This document shows positions 58,074-64,000 of a stretch of DNA of 64,000 nucleotides, one piece after another (the first letter of the stretch is position 1; the number at the start of each line of letters is the position of its first letter). Made by a program: the position numbers and the translations under genes. Source of the DNA: Cepaea nemoralis. Lineage: Eukaryota; Mollusca; Gastropoda; Stylommatophora; Helicidae. Under the pieces are notes generated by a model that had not been told where the DNA came from, made no database searches, and worked only from the letters and a program-made list of their open reading frames with translations. The stretch spans positions 168,319 to 232,318 of the forward strand of contig JACEFZ010028118.1 in NCBI GenBank assembly GCA_014155875.1. Reading direction: 5' to 3'.

Positions 58074-58189
58074 GTCCTGTAAAAATTCGTTTTGGTTCTA
58101 ATTTTTGTAACTTCTATATCTTACACTTATGTGTTTATGTTTAGGAGTTTTAATTCCTTTTTTAGACCATGTGCAGCATATTGGGTAGT

Positions 58190-58837
58190 GATCGCTCATT
58201 GCACAATTGGGTACGGTGCATTCTATGATGTTGTCTGAGCAAGTTACATACATGTGATCTATGACTGTTGAAGATCACTTTGTTACTCTAGTAGCTTGTT
58301 GTACTATTTGTTGGAAATTATATGATGCAACTATATTTCCCCATATTATGTTGGATTTGTTGGTGTCAATGTTAAAGTCTCCGAGTAGTATAATTTCCTT
58401 CCCGGAAGCGAAAACCACATCCATCAGGGTAGTGAAGATTTCGTACCAGACGTGTCCAGCACTGGAATTTCGATAGAGGTAGCCAATTAACAGGGGTGTG
58501 CGGTTGTGAAGTTTATAGCTCTAACCAAATACATTCTATTTCGCAAGTTTCAAAGTCTATTTTGAGCATTTAGTAAATTAGAAAAATAGGTTACTGTGCC
58601 TGTCTCTTGTTTCCTACAGGGATCCCTTCTAACAACATTGTACCCTTTAATAGAGATGTCATCATCTGAAATATTATAATTAAGGCTACTTTCACTAAGG
58701 CCGAATAAATGAAAATTTTGATTAAGAATAGAAGATAACTCTGGTAGCTTGTTAAATAAGCTGCAAATGTTTAAGTGTCCAATGCGTAATCCTGACTTAT
58801 TGAGCCAGTGTTGCCACTTCACAGACATTTCATCCAC
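58190..58837 (-). pseudogene. CR1/L2-like ORF2: APE endonuclease, frameshifted
   Basis: Frame 58837-58550 begins MDEMSVKW and has LRIGHLNICSLFNK, LFGLSESSL and YNVVRRD, the first EN blocks. After shifts, IILLGDFNID, IDHMYVT and MSDHYPI appear in another frame (about 58410-58190), giving the full set of EN motifs but not in one frame. Confidence 0.8.
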
Positions 58838-59329
58838 GAAGAAAGTGTAAATTAGTCAAAGTTAAGCAAAAATACAAGATCATAAAAAATCACAATTACA
58901 TTAACTTACAAAATATCAGTAATACAAATCAATAAGTAAATGACAATATTATAACGATATAACTAATTAGACCAACGAATATAATGCAAACACGGATCAA
59001 AACGAATTAAAGAACATACAACAAATAATTAACCTGAAAAAACTACTTCACAAGCTAAGTAACCAACTGTTATCCAAAAGAATTAATAAATGACTGTACA
59101 AGTCAATGTCTCTGTTTAAAGCGGCGTATCCCACACGGGAAATAAAACGTTAAACAGTAAGCAATTAAAGTTCAAGGAGGAAGCTCTGTTGCTGGTATCA
59201 ATGCATATAGGGTTCCGTTTTTAATACGTATCCTATCTGACAGGTATTATTGTAGAGACATCATAAGGGCGTGATTCAGTTCGGCAGGACTAAATTGCGT
59301 CAAGTATAGAAGTTATGGACTCCAATGAT

Positions 59330-59485
59330 GCGGAACCTGTTGTTGCCCGCTAGGTCGTTCATTACTGGCGTGAACTATGTGATGCGGAACCTGTTGTTAC
59401 CTGCTTGTTCGCTCATAGCTGGCATGAATTTGGTGATGCGGAGCCTCTTGTTGTCTGCTATGGAGCCCATAGCTGTCTTGAGCTT
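59330..59485. repeat. ~54-bp tandem repeat (3 units)
   Basis: Units begin gatgcggaacctgttgtt and contain ctcatagctggcatgaa. The repeat overlaps the end of ORF1's shifted frame and its 3' flank. Confidence 0.8.
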
Positions 59486-59906
59486 GGTGTGCCAAGGTGG
59501 TATTACTACTGTGCGTGTGTACCGCTGCTTGCAACGAGGGTTCGTTGGAAGTGAGGTTAGGGAAATCTTCCTGGTAGTAATTTCCTTCACGTATGATGGT
59601 GGGGGTAGGAAGGAGAGGTTTATTTATTCTTGGTAGCATGTGTGCATTTTTAATGGCAGACGTTCGGGGGTCAGACTTCAGCAGACGTTTATCTGGGGTG
59701 ATGGGGGTATTTCGACTGGCTTCAGTAGTCAATGTTCGTCGTGTTTGTGTGTTGGTCATGTTTTGTGCCCTCTCCTGATACTTTATATTTTTAGCAAGGA
59801 AGCTATTACCTAATGTGGATGTGTGGATCTGGTCACTGTACAGTCGTTTCTTTGGCGCGCCTCTTTGAGATGTAAAAAAATGGTGCTTTATTGATAAAGT
59901 GTACAT
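59397..59906 (-). pseudogene. Frameshifted C-terminus of ORF1
   Basis: Carries the SGNH block V DQIH and about 150 further residues rich in Thr, Asn and Arg. It joins the preceding ORF if one base is changed at the seven-base homopolymer near 59877. Sequencing error and true mutation cannot be separated here. Confidence 0.75.
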
Positions 59907-61401
59907 TATACTGAGTACAGAATTTCTCTAGGGTGGTGACGTTTATGTCGGCTAGTCGACGTTCGGGGCCATAACTTGGTGGTATGATGGAAGAGAAAAA
60001 CACTTTAGAAATTGGAAAATTATAGCGTAATAAGTCTAGTAGTTTTCGTAACTGAGAAATGGTGATATTTTGGTTTCTCATAGTGTCATTAATTCCTATA
60101 TGTATTGTAATCCTCTTCACGCTTTCGTTGATTTCCATGCTACGTATACTGTTTGTTAGACTGTCTAGCTCTGCATTTGGAAGTGAAATTGTTGTAGCTA
60201 TATCGGCGTGTGATAAGGACATACAATCACTGTATATGCCTTTCATCAAGGAGTCGCCAATTATAAAGTGGGTGCAGTCAGTTGGTAGTCTCTGTATGTA
60301 TTGGCTTCTGGTGCGTCTTGCAGTTTGTTTCTGCCATTGATAATTATCCGGCTGTGGACTGCCTTCTTGCAGGTTACCAGCCGTTTCTTGAATAGGCGGG
60401 TTGTCTGTCAGCAATGTCTCGTCGTACTGACTGTCGTTTACCAATTGCTCTTTTGGTAGTTCAAATCGATTGCTGACTTTTACTTCTATGGGAAATGTCG
60501 AGTCCTGTTCAATGGCTGTGTCTGTTTGTTGATGTGTATTCGTTGGCTGTATAGTTGTCGCTCCGAGGGATGGTTGTGTTGTTTCGAAGCTGTTAGTCTG
60601 TGCTGCCTGATCAATAGTGTGTTTCAGAATACCATTTTCCTCTCTCAGGAGAGCGACCTCTGACTTGAGGTTGATATAGTCATTAGTGATCCTGGCGATC
60701 TTGTCTGTGTTGTCAGAGGCGGCGTCTAAAAGTACCTTCAAACTTGCCTCTAACCATTCAATGTGCTGCTGACAACAGCATGAGTGTTGATTTGTAGCTG
60801 GGCTTTCATCTAGTACCGATGGTGCAATCTCAATTTGGTTTGAATTGTTTTCATTTCCTTGTATACTGTCCCCTAGGCGCCTCATCGGGTATTCAATGGC
60901 AAGCAACACTGGTTGGTTAGAAGAAGCTGCGTTCGAGCTGCTGCTGTGTTGAGTCGTGGCATGTTGGAGTATATTGTTACTATCGCCTGATGTTGTAACG
61001 ACTGCCGCTGCAGGCTGTGTTGATTTTATGGTTTTGTCTGACAATAGCGTGACCGCTGTAGGCTGTGTTGGTTTTATGGCAGACACTAGCGTGCTGAAAT
61101 CGGCAGGTGTGTTTAGCGAGTCACCTGTCAGTGTCAGGGCTGCCTGTTCAATTTCGACGATTTGTGTCGCGAGCCACTCAGACGTGACGGCTTTTGCTCC
61201 TTGTATTAACATTTTATTCTGCGTGTTGTACAAATGTAACGTGTGTAGGGGAGATGATATTTTGACTTGCACCTCCGCTCCTTGTCGGTCTTTTCTATAA
61301 TCAACTTTGGCTTCATGGTAATAATTGAACAGGCATGTTCGAAATGCCTCGTAATGTATTGTATTGTTGAATGTGATAGAGATGCATTTACCGTCATCCA
61401 T
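59833..61401 (-). CDS. CR1/L2-like ORF1: SGNH-esterase-type RNA-binding protein
   Basis: 522 residues from the ATG at 61401. The N-terminal 90 residues (CISITFNNTIHYEAF and onward) form a small folded domain of unknown type. Low-complexity Ser/Thr/Gln DNA follows, then a coiled coil at about 225-265 (IEWLEASLKVLLDAA, VALLREENGILK). The C-terminal part is an SGNH hydrolase with block I FIIGDSLMKG (nucleophile Ser in GDS) and block III IHIGINDTM. The block V D-x-x-H is not in this frame: it appears (LYSDQIHTSTLG) in the frame of 59906-59397 after a shift at the poly(A/T) run 59874-59880. Esterase ORF1 proteins act with ORF2 in retrotransposition particles; the precise role is unsettled. Confidence 0.85.
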   Translation of the reverse strand: MDDGKCISITFNNTIHYEAFRTCLFNYYHEAKVDYRKDRQGAEVQVKISSPLHTLHLYNTQNKMLIQGAKAVTSEWLATQIVEIEQAALTLTGDSLNTPADFSTLVSAIKPTQPTAVTLLSDKTIKSTQPAAAVVTTSGDSNNILQHATTQHSSSSNAASSNQPVLLAIEYPMRRLGDSIQGNENNSNQIEIAPSVLDESPATNQHSCCCQQHIEWLEASLKVLLDAASDNTDKIARITNDYINLKSEVALLREENGILKHTIDQAAQTNSFETTQPSLGATTIQPTNTHQQTDTAIEQDSTFPIEVKVSNRFELPKEQLVNDSQYDETLLTDNPPIQETAGNLQEGSPQPDNYQWQKQTARRTRSQYIQRLPTDCTHFIIGDSLMKGIYSDCMSLSHADIATTISLPNAELDSLTNSIRSMEINESVKRITIHIGINDTMRNQNITISQLRKLLDLLRYNFPISKVFFSSIIPPSYGPERRLADINVTTLEKFCTQYNVHFINKAPFFYISKRRAKETTVQ

Positions 61402-61600
61402 ACACAGACAGCGATGGCGAGCTAAAACAGTTCTTAAGTTTGCTTTTCACTGCCCGCTCTTTGTTGAGTGTGTAGTTTCTTGTTACTGCAGATCGTAATT
61501 GTCACACGTCGTTCTATGTTGACGATATTGTCGATGTTCTTGATGATAAGTTTATGATATTGTCGTGTGATGGTCGTTGTCTAGGTAACGATACGCATGG

Positions 61601-62274
61601 TGTGTCACTGGAGATATCTGGCTGTCTCTTAATCCACTCACCCCAGACGTGCACCTTCATCAGTCATTAAACAAGATTCACTTGGCGCACATAATCCTTT
61701 ATTACAGAAATAACACAGACTCACGGAACATATGTATATATCCAGAAACAATGTAATCCATAGAATATAAATGTCCTACCTCACAATTAACCAGCACACA
61801 TCAATGCCTTCTCAAGCCTGCTTCATATCTCAAATTCACCAGACAGGTAATCCAGCTACTATCCACGGCTGGATCTCCTACAAATACAACCCACACATTG
61901 GGTCGGAGCCACTGCTCAACTATGCAACCCACTCTGGGTTTTGGCCCTCACTCCCTATAGAACCCACTCTGGTTCAGGCCTGTCTTCACACTAGGAGAAC
62001 AACACAACACGGAGATCTCTAACTCCGCTTCTCCTTAGAATACCGACAGTTCGGCATCTACACATTAACTGTCCTGAAGTCCCTTGACTTCACACAAACA
62101 TAGACTGTCCTTCCCCCATCCCCTGGGTCCACACTCACCCTTCCCATTATTTCTCAGGACTGGCTGTTTTCTCATAGCCAGGTCAGTCCACTTTACTGTC
62201 CCCACTCTCATCTCCATTCTTCCTCATGCCCTGTCACTCAACTCAATGTCAATGACCCAGGCTTTATGTCATCA
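61601..62274 (-). repeat. Putative 3' LTR of element 3
   Basis: On the minus strand a purine run aagatggggg (62275-62284) is followed by TGATGAC. About 575 bases later comes AATAAAGG (about 61700), then a possible CA end near 61601. No second LTR is in the window, so this rests on the polypurine tract, poly(A) signal and position downstream of a pol fragment. The exact end is uncertain. Confidence 0.4.
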
Positions 62275-62284
62275 CCCCCATCTT

Positions 62285-62858
62285 AAAAGAAAACTTCGTT
62301 TTCAAATATTGGGAGACTAAAACTTACTAAACATGTGACTCAGACATATTGCCTGGTAGCCCTAAGTATGGCTGCACCTTTCTTCAGCTACCATCCTAAA
62401 TAATATACCAATGCTCATAGTAACACTCCCATAATCCCCACACAATAATACAAACAACCTTCTATCTTGTGTACCAATGCATGAACTAATACATCACATA
62501 ATAATAATACATCATAGAAAAGGCATTTTACTCATGTATCCACAGGTCTCTTACTACTTTACGACCCACACAATACTATTTGTGTACCGACCCTATATCA
62601 TGTGGTTCTGTTCTGCATGAACCCTCCTCTGATTCCTGTCGATGCTGTGTCTACCTTTCATGTACCCATGACTCATGGTACCGTCTACAATTACAACATC
62701 TGTTTGCTATCCCTAGCCCTGGGTCAGTAATGTCACGAACACTCTTTTGACCTGACTCAACTTTCCTATCTGCATATTGCACCGTTACACTTGAGTCTCT
62801 GTTTAGTCTGAAACTCTTTATTAATCTAGGCCCATATATCTGGCAACCTTGCTTTCTG
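62285..62858. other. Unassigned stretch between pol fragment and putative LTR
   Basis: No RT or RNase H motif seen, so element 3 has apparently lost most of pol, or its remaining reading frames are decayed beyond recognition. Confidence 0.4.
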
Positions 62859-64000
62859 CTACATACGCCTTATGCCTATGTGCCCTGCACATGCACTATC
62901 CTGAGCTGTTCTAGTATATCGGTCTCTGTGTGCTAAAGGTACTGCTCCTTGCCCACGTGCAGTTCTACTATCTGAAAACCTGTGAGTGAGAACATTGTTC
63001 TTCCTCTCGAAGCACCATCTACCTTTCTTTGACTGCCTATGTTCTACTCTCCTACACCCTTGGGAACATTTGTTCAGAGTAGTATCTTGTCTCTGGGAGT
63101 CTCTAGCACTATATTTGGGATCCATTCTCATCTGCTCAACCGTACTATCCTTGTCCTGAGCTCCTGTGTCTACTTCAAGTGCCTCTTCTACCTCAGTTAT
63201 ACTCTCTAATTTAGGTTCTCTTGTGGTAACTACCTCATTACTGCTTACACTATATTTTTGGTCCCAATAAACTACTGCCTCTTCTGTACAATCTTTCACT
63301 CCTATAACATTTCCTATGATCAAATCAGCCACTGGTGAGTCCAAAACACACGCTGTCACTCTTCCCGTGATATATGGTGTTTTTACTGTTATTATGGCTA
63401 ATGGGTAGAACTCTACTGTGCCGTTGAATGTTATGCATCTAATCTTTTTTCCCTGTATAATCCGATGGATCTATTAAACTTCTCCTCACTGTCCGATAGA
63501 CGTACATCCGGAATCCCTAATTGTTAACGCTGGTCTATCATTGACGAATCCCTGATGCAGCTTCAGACTTCCTCCTTCATGGACTGCTGATCCTGCTTTC
63601 ACTGTATGACCACATATTAGGACTGGCTGACTGTCTTTTTCAAAAAGAGGTTTGCACCCACTACAATCTTCATTGTTCAGCGTTTCAATTACTTGCGCTG
63701 CATTTGAGTGCTCTGTTTCTCTCATCCTACATTGATGGCTAAAATGCCCCTTCCTTCCACATTTGAAACAAGTAATCTCCCTTTTAGTGTTGTTCGTTGG
63801 TCCATCTGATGGTTGTGCATCACACTCTGCTGCCTTGTGTCTCCAGCTCCCACAATTCCAACATCCAGCATAATTTGGACGTCTCTGGAAGTTCCCTCTT
63901 CTATGTGGGTACCGTCCTGCTCTACCACATTGTTTCCTCGGAAACCATTATCTTGAAGTTCTTGTTGCTCCCCGTTCTGTGCTGAATCCACACTTTTCGC
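62859..64000 (-). pseudogene. pol: Element 3: Gag zinc knuckles, protease, start of integrase
   Basis: Truncated by the window end. The minus strand shows an Arg/Gly-rich stretch, two zinc knuckles of standard C-x2-C-x4-H-x4-C form (CWNCGSWRHKAAEC, CFKCGRKGHFSHQC), then the protease with IRDSGCTSIG at about 63500. Two frameshifts follow (about 63490 and 63455); after them VTACVLDSPVADLIIGN continues the protease. The frame 63359-62859 ends with DSACAGHIGIRRM, an integrase H2C2-like start. Order protease then integrase again points to Gmr1-like. Unlike element 1, this Gag has two regular knuckles. Confidence 0.78.

Larger units (their letters stand above)
55976..61600 (-). mobile_element. CR1/L2-like LINE with esterase ORF1, nearly full length
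   Basis: A 5.6-kb minus-strand element: a 5' region (61402-61600), ORF1 with an SGNH domain, a 0.5-kb AT-rich inter-ORF stretch (58860-59320), ORF2 with APE endonuclease and RT, and a 3' end at an aat repeat (55980-55998). ORF1 has one frameshift at an A7 run; ORF2 has several frameshifts in EN and one in-frame stop in RT. ORF1 esterase domains are known from CR1 and L2 groups, which fits the RT motifs. No RNase H. 5' boundary approximate. Confidence 0.85.

Overview
The window reads as repeat-dominated nuclear DNA from an animal, probably an invertebrate. There is no operon structure. Several non-LTR retrotransposon families, tRNA-derived SINEs with internal Pol III boxes, two LTR retrotransposons with target-site duplications, a decayed Tc1/mariner copy, and kilobase-scale satellite and microsatellite arrays fill almost all of it. 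I recognise only one likely host coding segment, a 62-codon exon resembling a glycoside hydrolase family 18 (chitinase-like) protein on the minus strand at 37110-37295. The species cannot be named from this sequence.

Layout. 1-660: 3' part of a dead DD41D-spaced Tc1/mariner transposon. 1066-20436: a nested giant palindrome. Its outer arms (1066-2275 and 19268-20436) and inner arms (4249-5508 and 7266-8214 plus 16504-16814) share almost the same centre once a later insertion is removed. The left half carries a compact gene for a two-finger C2H2 protein (3636-4460) with a GC-box/TATA promoter and a poly(A) signal overlapping the stop codon. The right half keeps only the 3' end of that gene and has a LINE fragment in place of the rest. 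An 8.3-kb LTR retrotransposon (8215-16498) landed inside the right inner arm; the left arm preserves the empty site. 20437-26030: fragments of at least two LINE families and a tRNA-like SINE. 26030-29958: a 41-bp satellite with about 75 clean units and decayed edges. 30130-37010: minisatellites split by a second LTR element (30922-36578). 37020-45420: the chitinase-like exon, LINE and SINE debris, and long GA- and GT-rich tracts. 45735-48113: minisatellite, poly(C), and a 2-kb (CTGT)n array. 48116-53100: LINE and SINE fragments. 53160-54170: a 48-bp array that stays open as a 16-residue protein repeat. 54400-55690: GA- and TA-rich DNA. 55976-61600 (minus): a nearly full-length CR1/L2-like LINE whose ORF1 encodes an SGNH esterase domain. 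61601-64000 (minus): part of a third LTR element.

How the pieces fit. All three LTR elements have, or retain traces of, the order protease - integrase - reverse transcriptase - RNase H. This is the Gmr1-like order within Ty3/gypsy, the reverse of the usual RT-before-integrase arrangement. The first element has lost its integrase core in frame, yet its LTRs differ at only 4 of 599 positions and it sits between perfect 5-bp target duplications. It therefore looks like a recent insertion whose integrase came from another copy. Its Gag has the capsid type from which the vertebrate SCAN domain is thought to derive. The second element has lost gag and a different part of integrase. LINE fragments with EN, RT and RNase H domains recur at four or five places, so the window records repeated activity of a few families.
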